Source: Myxococcales bacterium (GTDB taxonomy: Bacteria; Myxococcota_A; Polyangia; Polyangiales; Polyangiaceae). Taken from it: a stretch of DNA of 62,193 nt. Within the stretch, counting starts at the first letter, position 1, and every line of letters starts with the position of its first letter. Below, in pieces: positions 16,204-23,702 of this stretch. The position numbers and the translations under genes are program-made. The notes beneath the pieces are model-generated. The model made no database searches. It was not told where the DNA came from and was given only the letters and a program-made list of their open reading frames with translations. The stretch spans positions 1 to 62,193 of the forward strand of contig JAEUKE010000253.1 in the NCBI GenBank assembly GCA_016794345.1. Reading direction: 5' to 3'.

Positions 16204-17051
16204 TGGATCTGCTCCATCTGGTCGGGACATTCCCGACCGTGATCTACACCGGGCTCCTGGCCCTCAGCCTCGTCTACTGGCTCTTCGTCATCCTGGGCGC
16301 GATCGACGTCGACGCGCTCGGCGGAGCACACGACGGCGCGATCGACGGCGCGGTCGACGGGGTCGTCGGCGCCGGGAAGGGCGGCATCGAGGGATTGGCG
16401 GGAGCCGGCAAGGGTGCGGTCGAGGGGGTCGTCGGCGCGGCCAAGGGCGCCGCGCACCAAGCCGACATCGCCATCGACGGGGAGACGGCCGCCGCCGGCA
16501 TCCTATCCTTCCTGCGGCTCCGGAGCGCCCCGGTCACGGTGGTCGTCAGCCTGTTCGCGTTGTTCGGCTGGCTCCTGTCTACGCTGACAGTCCAGTCATT
16601 GGGGGTGCCGGGCCTGTTGGGTGGGCTCGGGCTCTTTTTCGGCTCTGCGATCCTCTCCCTGGTCCTCACGTCGGTGGCCATCCGCCCGGTCGCGCCGTTC
16701 TTCGCTACCAAGGCGGGACGGAAGAGCACGTCGCTCGTCGGGAAGATCGCCGTCGTGTCGACCGGTGAGGTGACGAAGCGGTTCGGGCAGGCGACGTTCG
16801 AGGGCGAAGGCCTGAGCGCGACGATCCAGGTCCGGAGCGACGAGACGGCGCCGCTCTCGCGGGGAGACAAGGTCGTCCTCGTCGCCTGGGACGAGAGAGC
16901 ACACGTCTTCTACGTGGAGAAGCTCCCGTCGGCCGACGACGTCCTGCTCCATCGGGAGGCTCTCCGAGAGGCGGAGGCGGAGGTCGAGGCCGCGCTGGCC
17001 GAAGGCGCCTCGAAAGACGCGAAGAAGCGGGGAGAAGCCGGCCCCACGTGA
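16203..17051 (+). CDS. YqiJ-like (DUF1449/NfeD-related) membrane protein
   Basis: This 282-residue protein has a first hydrophobic helix (VIYTGLLALSLVYWLFVILG), an Ala/Gly/Asp-rich repeat region (residues 40-90: DGAIDGAVDGVVGAGKG and related units), two more helices (VTVVVSLFALFGWLLSTL; GLLGGLGLFFGSAILSLVLT) and a C-terminal OB-like domain (TSLVGKIAVVSTGEV, GDKVVLVAWDE). This is the plan of YqiJ/NfeD-type proteins, which occur with flotillins in membrane-scaffold operons. The start ATG overlaps the kinase stop by one base. The cognate YqiK-type flotillin lies about 6.6 kb downstream rather than adjacent. A charged C-terminal tail (about 235-282) may be coiled. Confidence 0.78.
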   Translation: MDLLHLVGTFPTVIYTGLLALSLVYWLFVILGAIDVDALGGAHDGAIDGAVDGVVGAGKGGIEGLAGAGKGAVEGVVGAAKGAAHQADIAIDGETAAAGILSFLRLRSAPVTVVVSLFALFGWLLSTLTVQSLGVPGLLGGLGLFFGSAILSLVLTSVAIRPVAPFFATKAGRKSTSLVGKIAVVSTGEVTKRFGQATFEGEGLSATIQVRSDETAPLSRGDKVVLVAWDERAHVFYVEKLPSADDVLLHREALREAEAEVEAALAEGASKDAKKRGEAGPT

Positions 17052-17084
17052 CGCGAGCGGGGGCCCGGGTCATGGTTCAGCCCC

Positions 17085-17441
17085 GTGATTCCCAGTCTTC
17101 TTCCGGCGGCGATCGTGGTGATGGTGGCGATGGCGGGGGTCGTGTACCTGCTGGTCCGCGGCTTCAAGGCGCCGCCGCGGGAGGACGCGTTGCCGGCCAC
17201 CGTGCCGATCTCGCTGAGTGAGCCCGATCTCGAGAGGCTCGCAGGAGCCGTGGCAGACGCGATTCGCGGCACCGAGCCGAGCGCGTCGATCTCGGCGAGC
17301 TCGCTGATTGACGACGTGAAGAGCGGGGCGGCCAAGGTGACGAGCAACGGCGTGCTCGACGAGGTGATCTGCTTTCGCCTCGAGGGCTTCGAGGTCCGCG
17401 TGGATCGCGCTGGTCGCCTGGTCGAGCTCACGCGGGCCTGA
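17085..17441 (+). CDS. Small N-terminally anchored membrane protein, function unknown
   Basis: This 118-residue protein starts at a GTG at 17085 with one membrane helix (LLPAAIVVMVAMAGVVYLLV, residues 4-23). A soluble part follows, with an acidic helix (EPDLERLAGAVADAIRG) and a short beta-rich end (VICFRLEGFEVRVDRAGR). I recognise no family. It follows the YqiJ-like gene by 33 bases on the same strand, so it is likely part of the kinase/YqiJ transcription unit. Confidence 0.68.
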   Translation: MIPSLLPAAIVVMVAMAGVVYLLVRGFKAPPREDALPATVPISLSEPDLERLAGAVADAIRGTEPSASISASSLIDDVKSGAAKVTSNGVLDEVICFRLEGFEVRVDRAGRLVELTRA

Positions 17442-17458
17442 GCCCCGCCGGTCGCGGC

Positions 17459-19621
17459 TCAGAACGGGCCGTCGGGCTCGCCGTCGCCGTCCTGATCGGA
17501 GAAGCCGGAAGGCCCGCCTGCCCCGCCCGGCAGTCCCGTCATGTCCTCGCCGACGGACTCGAGGAGGCAATCCGAGATCGTGCCGTAAGGCAGGGTGTAG
17601 ACGAAGCCTCGCGGGGTGTACTCCGCCGGCAGCGGCGTGCCGTCGAGATCGAGATCGAAGCCCTCCGCGTCCCAGCGGGCGTAGACGGCGTCGTTCGCGG
17701 CTGCCGCTTCGCCGAGCTGCGCGAACCAGGTCGCCGAGTCGTCCGCGATGCTCGTCCCCGAGGGGAGGATGCCGTCGAGGATGTGGCGTCGCGCGTGTGT
17801 CACCCAGGCGTCGTCCAGCACGGCCACGTTGAGCTCACCTTCGTAGATGAGCCCGCGGTTGTTCTTGTTGCACGACCCGACGCTGAGGAACCGGTCATCG
17901 ACGATGAACATCTTGGAGTGGACGTCCATGTCGACGAAGTGGGCGTCGGTCTCGTCGAAGCCGAGGACCACCTGGGTGTCGAAGGAGCGGAGCTGCAGGA
18001 ACAGGAAGCGGTCCGGGAAGGCGCCGGCGAAGAGAGCCGCGCTCTCGTACGTGTGGGCGCACCCGGGGTCGGTCCACTCGTTGATGGGCTTCGTGATGAC
18101 GACGAGCCGCAGGTCCGGCACCTCCTTCATGCGCTCGTAGAGGGCGTCGTTCAGGATCGGCGCGCGGAAGTACTGGTCCTCGATGAAGACGTAGCGCTCG
18201 GCCTGCGCGACCGCGTTGAGCCAGGTCTCGACGATCGCGTGCTCGGCGATGGGCTCGGGCAACGTCGCGGTGATCTGAGCCTGAACCCCGTCCTCGTGGG
18301 GGTCGATCTCGGTGCGGACCTCGAAGTCGGTGGTGTGGCTCGCGTGCTCCACGCCGTCCTCCCTGGCCTGCGTCCAGCGCTTGTGGAACACGTCGGCCAC
18401 GTCCTGCGCCGATGGCCCGTCGATGCGGACCATGTAGTCCTTGCGCGGGCCGTTGTCGGGGAGCGACTCCTTCGCGGCGACCGCCTCGCGTTCCTCGACG
18501 GAGGCGTCGAAGTTCATCCGACGCGAGTCGAAGACTCGGTGCTCGGCCGTGTCCCAGTCGACCTTCCGGAGGTTCATCCCGCCGACGAAGGCGACGTCGT
18601 GATCCACGACCATGAACTTCTGGTGATAGGAGGCGTGCTCGGTGTCGATGGAGATCGGCCACTCTGTCAGGTCGACCTCCTTCTCGGCGACGGTGGACGA
18701 GACCGGAGCGCCGTCCTCCAGATCGAAGGCACCGGCCTTGGGCACGTTCTCGAGCACGCGCGGGCTGAAGAGGAAATCGGGGATCTGGAAGGTGAACTTG
18801 CCACGCGTCGGGTTCGCCTGGCCCATGAACTCGAACGCGTCGCCCTCCTTGTCGCCGTGCACGGTGAGGCCGCCGTCGACCGTGAGCCCCGAGAGCGCGC
18901 CGTCTTGTCCCCAGAGCTGACCGACGAGGACTCGCTTCTGCGCCGGTCGCGACTCCAGCAGCCCGAGGATCGTGTTCTTCCGGCGCTCGGCCTCGGACAT
19001 GTACGTGTGGAGGCCCTCCGGTCGAACCAGCTCGAAGTCCGACTCCCACCACCACGTCGAGACCAGCACCTCGTCGGTCGCGCTGCCGAGCTCCGCGTGC
19101 ACGGCCTGGTAGGCCTCTTCGCCGCTCACGAACAGATCGAGCTGGTTGCCTCGCCGCGCGGGGCGCCCCTCCGCCGAGAACCACGCGTGGCGCAGCCCGA
19201 GGAAGAGCCGGTGGGCTCGCTTGCCGCTCTCCTCACGACTGCCGAGCGAGACGCCGTGCCCCGGCGTCGTCACCGAGTCTTGCACCACCGGGTCGGACTT
19301 ACCGTCGAACTTCAGCCCGACCTGGAGCGGCTCGTGGTCCGGCGCTGACAATGACACGACTGTTAGCCCTGCCTTCAACGGAATCCGAACCGAGCCGTCG
19401 CTCGCGACCTTTGTGGAGAGCTTGGCGCCGTTCAGGGTGGCCTTCAGCTCGAAGCCCTCCGGGAGCGGCTGCGCCCAGATGTCGAGCGGGACGATCGTGA
19501 GCTCGGAAGACTGCGTCTGCTCGAGCTCGTCGGTGCCGACGTCCGAGCATCCGAGGGGGGCGGCGGCGAGGGCAGCGAGCAGGACCGGGAGGGCAAGCGA
19601 ACGCATCGGCCGGCCGCTCAT
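17459..19621 (-). CDS. Lipoprotein phospholipase D-superfamily enzyme
   Basis: This 720-residue protein has an N-terminal lipoprotein signal (MRSLALPVLLAALAAAPLGC preceded by a few residues). I used ATG 19621; ATG 19606 five codons in is equally possible. After a beta-rich domain of about 110 residues come two HKD motifs. HKD1 is HQKFMVVD near residue 330, followed by VGGMN. HKD2 is HSKMFIVD near 567, followed by SVGSCNKNNRG. Both HxKxxxxD motifs are intact, so a phosphatidyl-transfer or phosphodiesterase activity on lipids or nucleic acid is expected. It is predicted to sit on the outer surface or in the periplasm. The C-terminus ends in an Asp-rich DQDGDGEPDG-type calcium-like stretch. It diverges from a phosphoesterase lipoprotein with a 238-base shared regulatory region. 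Confidence 0.88.
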   Translation of the reverse strand: MSGRPMRSLALPVLLAALAAAPLGCSDVGTDELEQTQSSELTIVPLDIWAQPLPEGFELKATLNGAKLSTKVASDGSVRIPLKAGLTVVSLSAPDHEPLQVGLKFDGKSDPVVQDSVTTPGHGVSLGSREESGKRAHRLFLGLRHAWFSAEGRPARRGNQLDLFVSGEEAYQAVHAELGSATDEVLVSTWWWESDFELVRPEGLHTYMSEAERRKNTILGLLESRPAQKRVLVGQLWGQDGALSGLTVDGGLTVHGDKEGDAFEFMGQANPTRGKFTFQIPDFLFSPRVLENVPKAGAFDLEDGAPVSSTVAEKEVDLTEWPISIDTEHASYHQKFMVVDHDVAFVGGMNLRKVDWDTAEHRVFDSRRMNFDASVEEREAVAAKESLPDNGPRKDYMVRIDGPSAQDVADVFHKRWTQAREDGVEHASHTTDFEVRTEIDPHEDGVQAQITATLPEPIAEHAIVETWLNAVAQAERYVFIEDQYFRAPILNDALYERMKEVPDLRLVVITKPINEWTDPGCAHTYESAALFAGAFPDRFLFLQLRSFDTQVVLGFDETDAHFVDMDVHSKMFIVDDRFLSVGSCNKNNRGLIYEGELNVAVLDDAWVTHARRHILDGILPSGTSIADDSATWFAQLGEAAAANDAVYARWDAEGFDLDLDGTPLPAEYTPRGFVYTLPYGTISDCLLESVGEDMTGLPGGAGGPSGFSDQDGDGEPDGPF

Positions 19622-19698
19622 GCAACCGCCCGGCCAACGTAAGACACCCAAGGTTTCTGCAGGTTCTTTGACTACGAAGACCTACACTGACCCCATAT

Positions 19699-19716
19699 TG
19701 GATCATCCTTGATCCA
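19699..19716. promoter_or_regulatory. Operator-like inverted repeat between two divergent phospholipase-like genes
   Basis: TGGATCA-TCCT-TGATCCA is a perfect 7-bp inverted repeat with a 4-base spacer, in the most A/T-rich part of the 238-base divergent region (19622-19859). On the plus strand a TTGACT (19668-19673) and a CATATT (19694-19699) precede it, but their 20-base spacing is long for a promoter. A repressor or activator bound here could control one or both genes. Confidence 0.5.
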
Positions 19717-19859
19717 GCGTGAACGATCCGCGGGAGGAGGTCACCCGAGACAGTGTCGAGCGCGAGGCTCGGATTTCTGCATCCGCCTTGCTCGCGTCTC
19801 ACCGCGCGATAGAGCGCGGGGCCGCACGAAGACGCGGTGCAGTTAGCAGTGAGGTTTCT

Positions 19860-20801
19860 GTGAGGTCTTTCCGTTTCATCCCCCCTTCGGCGCTCCTCTT
19901 CTCTCTCGTGTGGGCCGGCTGCATCGACGGGCCGAGCGGCGTCGAAGGCGAGAGCGACGTCGCCAGCCTGCCGATCGAAGGCACCATCTTCACCATCGTC
20001 ATGGAGAACGAGGACGCCGACGTGCTGGCCGAGATGCCCTACCTGCAAGGGCTCGCCGACGAATATGCCAGCGCGGACGCCTACTACGCCGACCACCACC
20101 CGAGCCTGCCGAACTACCTGCAGATGATCTCGGGCACGGACCAGGGCGTCTCCGACGACGAGGGCCCCGACGAACACCAGCTCGACTCGGACAACCTCGC
20201 CGCTCAGCTGGATGCCGCGAGCGTTCCGTGGCGCGCGTACATGGAAGACATGGGCGAGCCTTGTTTGACGCGAGACCGAGGCAAATACGCGGTCCGGCAC
20301 AACCCGTTCGTCTACTTCACGTCGGTCACCAGCGACGAGGCGAGCTGTCGCGACCATGTCGTCGACATGGACGAGCACCTGGAGGCCGATCTCGAGGCGA
20401 ACGAGCACCGGTACATGTGGATCACGCCCAACGAGTGCAACGACATGCACGACTGCGATCCCATCGTGGCCGACCGTTGGCTGTCGAAGGTCATCCCGCG
20501 GCTCATGGAGTCCGACGGCTACAAAAACGGAGGCGTCATCTTCGTCCTCTGGGACGAGGGCGCCCCCGACGCGAGCTACGCCTTCGGCGGCAAGCAGTCG
20601 ATCCCGGCCGTGGTGATCTCGGAGCGGCTCGCCACGCGCGGCCACGTCTCCGACGTCCTCTACAGCCACGACTCCTACCTCGCGACGGTACAAGACGCGC
20701 TCGGCCTGCCCCGCCTGCGCAGCACGGAGGAGTCGACCCCGATGGCGGACTTCTTCGAAGAGCCAACCGCGGAACCAGCGGATCCCGACGCGGTTCCGTG
20801 A
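19860..20801 (+). CDS. Lipoprotein of the phosphoesterase (AcpA/phospholipase C-like) family
   Basis: This 313-residue protein starts at GTG 19860, giving a lipoprotein signal (RFIPPSALLFSLVWAGC); GTGAGG 8 bases upstream can serve as ribosome site. The frame is open to 19719 but the extra part has no signal features. Family landmarks of PF04185-type phosphoesterases are seen: VMENEDADVLAEMPYLQ near residue 45, HHPSLPNYLQMISG near 80, and VIFVLWDEGAPD near 225. These enzymes (acid phosphatases, phospholipases C) use metal and a catalytic Ser/Thr region. It is divergent from the phospholipase D-like lipoprotein and may act on the same lipid substrates outside the cell. Confidence 0.8.
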   Translation: MRSFRFIPPSALLFSLVWAGCIDGPSGVEGESDVASLPIEGTIFTIVMENEDADVLAEMPYLQGLADEYASADAYYADHHPSLPNYLQMISGTDQGVSDDEGPDEHQLDSDNLAAQLDAASVPWRAYMEDMGEPCLTRDRGKYAVRHNPFVYFTSVTSDEASCRDHVVDMDEHLEADLEANEHRYMWITPNECNDMHDCDPIVADRWLSKVIPRLMESDGYKNGGVIFVLWDEGAPDASYAFGGKQSIPAVVISERLATRGHVSDVLYSHDSYLATVQDALGLPRLRSTEESTPMADFFEEPTAEPADPDAVP

Positions 20802-20852
20802 CGGTACCGCTCGCGACCCATCGAGGGTATGGTGCGCGGACGAGGCTGAAAG

Positions 20853-21254
20853 TTGTCCGGTTGTTACCTTCGAATCTCCGGTCGTGATCTCGACGGACCG
20901 ACGCTCGCCGACGCGCTGCGCCTTCCGGTGGAAGAGAGCTGGCGCCGCGGCGACCCGCGCTCCGCGACTCGCGCCCACCGCTCGGGCGGGCTTCGCTTGC
21001 AGGTCAGCGCTCACGACGGCGATCACGTCCCCGCTCAGATCCAGGACGCCCTCGCGTTCCTGACCCTCCATCGCGGCATCCTCGCGGAGCTCGAGGGGCG
21101 CGGAGACGTCGACTCGTTGCTCCTCGATTTCTCCTGGAACATCCCCACGAGCGGGACCGTGCAGTGGAACAGGTGGCCGCCGGAGCTCTGTCTGCTCTGC
21201 GGCGAGCTCGGCATCGCGATCGAAGCGACCGCCTACGTCGTCGCGACTGCCTGA
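20853..21254 (+). CDS. DUF4279-like protein of unknown function
   Basis: This 133-residue soluble protein begins with YLRISGRDLDG and then LRLPVEESWRRGDPRS, a pattern I associate with the DUF4279 family (ISG, then RxGDP). The C-terminus has LLLDFSWNIPTSG and a hydrophobic ending. The start is a TTG at 20853 with an AGG eight bases upstream; no ATG or GTG fits better. It stands alone, 52 bases after the phosphoesterase and converging on the AraC gene with 17 bases between stops. The role of the family is unknown; DUF4279 members often serve as immunity-like proteins, but nothing here shows a partner toxin. Confidence 0.6.
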   Translation: MSGCYLRISGRDLDGPTLADALRLPVEESWRRGDPRSATRAHRSGGLRLQVSAHDGDHVPAQIQDALAFLTLHRGILAELEGRGDVDSLLLDFSWNIPTSGTVQWNRWPPELCLLCGELGIAIEATAYVVATA

Positions 21255-21271
21255 AGCGGCCGCTCCCGCGG

Positions 21272-22111
21272 TCAGCCGTGCACGCTCGCCGCAAAGGCGC
21301 TCGGGCTCTTGCCCACCGCGCGCTTGAAGTCCCGCGCGAGGTGCGCCTGATCGGCGTAGCCGAGCTCCGCCGCGAGCGCCGCGAGCGTGGGGCCGTCGCC
21401 CCGCTCGATCCGGAGCGCGGCCTCCTGCAGGCGATACCTGCGGATCACCCATTTGGGTGACGCGCCCACCTCGTCACGGAAGAGCCGCTGCAGAGCGCGC
21501 GGACCGTAGCCGGCGACACGAGCCAGATCCTCGACGCGCGCAATGGTCTCGTCTTTCACGATTCGCTCCACGAGATCCACCGCCAGCGCGGACGCGCGTG
21601 TGCTCGCCCGCCGGGACCGCAGCCACTCCGCCAACGCGAGCAGCGCCTCCTCTTCTCGCAGCTCCAGCATCGGCACCTCCAGCCGCGCTGCCTCCGCACC
21701 GACGAGCTCGCCGAGCGGGACGATGCGGTTCACGAGCGAGACCGCAGGTGGCGACACGAAGGCACGCATGGCCCCGGGGCGGAGCTTCGCGGCGCGCACG
21801 TAGCCACGTCCCACGAGCGTCCGGCGCCAGAGACGCGTCCAGACGCCGACGAACCGACTCTCCGGCCCGCGATCCCCGCCTTCGAAGGCGATGTGAGCGC
21901 AGGGGTCCGACAGGAGCTCCGTCGTGTGCGGCGCGTCGGCCGGGAGATCCCAGCTCGCCGACCACAACACGTCGACGACGTCACGGAGATCTTCCGGGGG
22001 CGCGAACGTGGTGGACTCGACCCGCCTCCCGCTCACGCGGCTCGAGACGAGCCCGCGCGCACGCCCGTGCCCGGTCGGTCGCGTTTGTTCAAGCTTGGGC
22101 GGCAGCGCCAT
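21272..22111 (-). CDS. AraC-family transcriptional regulator
   Basis: This 279-residue protein has a C-terminal double helix-turn-helix of the AraC type (residues about 190-275): ARVEDLARVAGYGPRALQRLF, VGASPKWVIRRYRLQ, and LAALAAELGYADQAHLARDF followed by VGKSPSAF. The N-terminal 150 residues are beta-rich (DLRDVVDVLWSASWDLP, HIAFEGGDRGPESRFVG) and probably bind a ligand, in the style of the DUF6597 group. It diverges from a cupin gene, with only 29 bases between starts, so it is a natural candidate to control that gene and itself. Confidence 0.9.
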   Translation of the reverse strand: MALPPKLEQTRPTGHGRARGLVSSRVSGRRVESTTFAPPEDLRDVVDVLWSASWDLPADAPHTTELLSDPCAHIAFEGGDRGPESRFVGVWTRLWRRTLVGRGYVRAAKLRPGAMRAFVSPPAVSLVNRIVPLGELVGAEAARLEVPMLELREEEALLALAEWLRSRRASTRASALAVDLVERIVKDETIARVEDLARVAGYGPRALQRLFRDEVGASPKWVIRRYRLQEAALRIERGDGPTLAALAAELGYADQAHLARDFKRAVGKSPSAFAASVHG

Positions 22112-22140
22112 GGCAATCCGGAGCCCGAAGGAGACTACCG

Positions 22141-22518
22141 ATGGCCGACATCACGGTGAAGACGATCGAACAGATCGAAGCGTACGCGGGCGAGCACGCC
22201 ATTGTGGGCATTCGTTTCAGGCCGGCTCGGCAGGCGCTGGGTGTCTCGTCTTGGGGCATGAACGTCCTCGAGATCGACCCGGGCTGCACGGGTTATCCGG
22301 AGCACGATCACGCGAGCGACGGTCACGAGGAGGTCTACGTGGTGCTGCGCGGCGCCGCCGTGCTCGTCGCTGGTGATGAGCAACGATCGCTCGGGCAGGG
22401 TGATCTCGTCCGCGTCGGACCGAGCACGAAGCGGAAGTTCGTGACCGAGACCGGCGTCACCCTGCTCGCCCTCGGAGGCACGCCCGGACAAGCGTACAAA
22501 CCCTCCATGGGCGGCTGA
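22141..22518 (+). CDS. Small cupin-domain protein
   Basis: This 125-residue single-domain cupin has motif 1 as YPEHDHASDGHEEVYVVLRG (residues 52-71) with metal ligands H55, H57 and E62 or E63, and motif 2 as QGDLVRVGPSTKRKFV. The ATG at 22141 is preceded by GAAGGAG (22127-22133) with a 7-base spacer, the best ribosome site in this region, which decides the start; the frame is open further upstream. The divergent AraC gene suggests inducible control. The substrate is unknown: such small cupins include sensors, isomerases and dioxygenase-like proteins. Confidence 0.88.
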   Translation: MADITVKTIEQIEAYAGEHAIVGIRFRPARQALGVSSWGMNVLEIDPGCTGYPEHDHASDGHEEVYVVLRGAAVLVAGDEQRSLGQGDLVRVGPSTKRKFVTETGVTLLALGGTPGQAYKPSMGG

Positions 22519-22586
22519 GCGCGGAGCCGCGCGTCCGCGAGGCCTCCGTTGCAGCGCCCGCCCGCCGGTGCGATGGCTGGACTGTG

Positions 22587-23153
22587 ATGGGTCGGTCGAA
22601 CATGCACCTGGCGGCGGTGCTCCTCGTCGTCGCCGGATGCGGCGACGACGGGGGCAGCGGGGCGGGCGGAGGCACGACGTCCTCGCAGACCGCAGCGGGC
22701 TCGACGGGCTCGAGCACGAGCTCGCAGAGCTCGGGCTCGACCGTCGCATCAACGACCTCGACCGCGAGCGTGACGACGACCGGCGCGGGCGGCGGCGGGG
22801 ACGGCTCCTGCGCGTCACCGTTCGCCATCTCGCTGCCGTTCGAGCAGACGGGCGTGGACTCGGCCGGAGGAAGCGACGACGTCACGAGCGCATGTGAGCC
22901 GGTCCCCCTGCCCGAGGCCGTGTTTCGGATCGGGCTCGCGACGGAGCACACCGTGACGGTCACGGTGACCGCCGACTCGGGGGACGGCGTCTCGCTCGAG
23001 ATCCGAGCGGACGATTGCTCCGGCACCCTGGTAGGCTGCGTCTGGCAAGCCGACGGCGGCATCGAGCAGGTCCTGACCCTCCCGGCCGGCTCGTGGGTGT
23101 TCATCGTCCAGCGGAGCCCGGCCGGCTCCTTCGACTTCAACGTGACGGAGTAG
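22587..23153 (+). CDS. Predicted lipoprotein with a Ser/Thr-rich tether
   Basis: This 188-residue protein starts at ATG 22587 (GTG 22584 also possible) with a signal (MHLAAVLLVVAGC), then a Gly and a Ser/Thr/Ala-rich tether to about residue 72. A beta-sandwich-like domain follows (SPFAISLPFEQTG, HTVTVTVTADSGDG, LEIRADDCSGTLVGC, GSWVFIVQRSPAGSFDFNV). That domain resembles the PPC-like domains common in secreted myxobacterial proteins. Cysteines in the mature part could pair. No catalytic motif is seen. Confidence 0.78.
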   Translation: MGRSNMHLAAVLLVVAGCGDDGGSGAGGGTTSSQTAAGSTGSSTSSQSSGSTVASTTSTASVTTTGAGGGGDGSCASPFAISLPFEQTGVDSAGGSDDVTSACEPVPLPEAVFRIGLATEHTVTVTVTADSGDGVSLEIRADDCSGTLVGCVWQADGGIEQVLTLPAGSWVFIVQRSPAGSFDFNVTE

Positions 23154-23155
23154 CG

Positions 23156-23368
23156 GTGTCCTGCCCCAAAATGTCCGGCTGCCCCGTGTTCCCCGAGTTC
23201 CGGAACCAGAGCGCGCTCAAGACCATGCAAGCCCTCTACTGCGAGGGGGATTTCAGCCGCTGCGAGCGGTACAAATCCGCATCGAAGGGCATCATGCCGC
23301 CGAAGGATCTCCTGCCCGACGGAAGCAGGCTGCCGAAGAAAAAAGACCGCGACTCGATCCCCGAGTGA
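23156..23368 (+). CDS. Small four-cysteine protein, function unknown
   Basis: This 70-residue basic protein has Cys at 3, 9, 28 and 36 in a CPKMSGCPVF and YCEGDFSRCERY arrangement, then KGIMPPKDLLPDG and a Lys/Asp-rich tail. The spacing (Cx5C, Cx7C) suggests a metal or Fe-S site, but that is inference. I have a general impression of similar short CPxF...YC...C.RY proteins in other bacteria with no known function. It starts at a GTG two bases after the upstream lipoprotein stop, so it is probably translated from the same mRNA. Confidence 0.62.
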   Translation: MSCPKMSGCPVFPEFRNQSALKTMQALYCEGDFSRCERYKSASKGIMPPKDLLPDGSRLPKKKDRDSIPE

Positions 23369-23702
23369 CCGCGCGCTCCCTCAGTCGTCGGCTGCGTCGG
23401 GCAGGCCGAAGTGCGACCGCTGCATCGTGGTGGGCGCGTCTATCACACAAGGTGCGAGAGCACTCGGCCGTTCGATTTCAAAATCGGTCTCGCTGCAGCG
23501 GCAGCGCGACCGATTTTCCATTGCGACGCCCAGAGCGCGTTCTTACGTGAGAGCGGTCGCGCGTTTGCGGTTCGGGGCGGGATTCCGGAGGCCTCACGCG
23601 CGGCTCGTGTACCATCTGCGGTCCTCGGGGGCGGCGGCGTCATCCGTCTCTGCTCGAGGACCAAGCGCGGAGCGCCGCGCGTCGTGAAGGAGCTCGCCTG
23701 AC
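23369..23702. other. Intergenic region before the flotillin gene
   Basis: No credible gene was found in this 334-base gap. It contains one strong hairpin (23480-23517) described separately and a small GATTTCAAAATC palindrome next to it. Short reading frames here are Arg/Ser-rich and look non-coding. The flotillin promoter presumably lies after the hairpin, but I saw no convincing -35/-10 pair. Confidence 0.5.
23480..23517. terminator. Bidirectional intrinsic terminator-like hairpin
   Basis: AAAATCGGTC (23480-23489) pairs with GACCGATTTT (23508-23517), and inside it CGCTGC pairs with GCAGCG around a 4-base loop, giving a 17-bp stem interrupted by one T/C mismatch. An A-run leads and a T-run closes it, so it could end transcripts from either side. 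It is 111 bases after the four-cysteine gene and isolates the flotillin unit downstream. Confidence 0.68.

Noticed and set aside
23440..23520. A tRNA or small structured RNA in the region before the flotillin gene
   Set aside because: The hairpin is a simple long stem; no cloverleaf, T-arm or anticodon arm can be formed.
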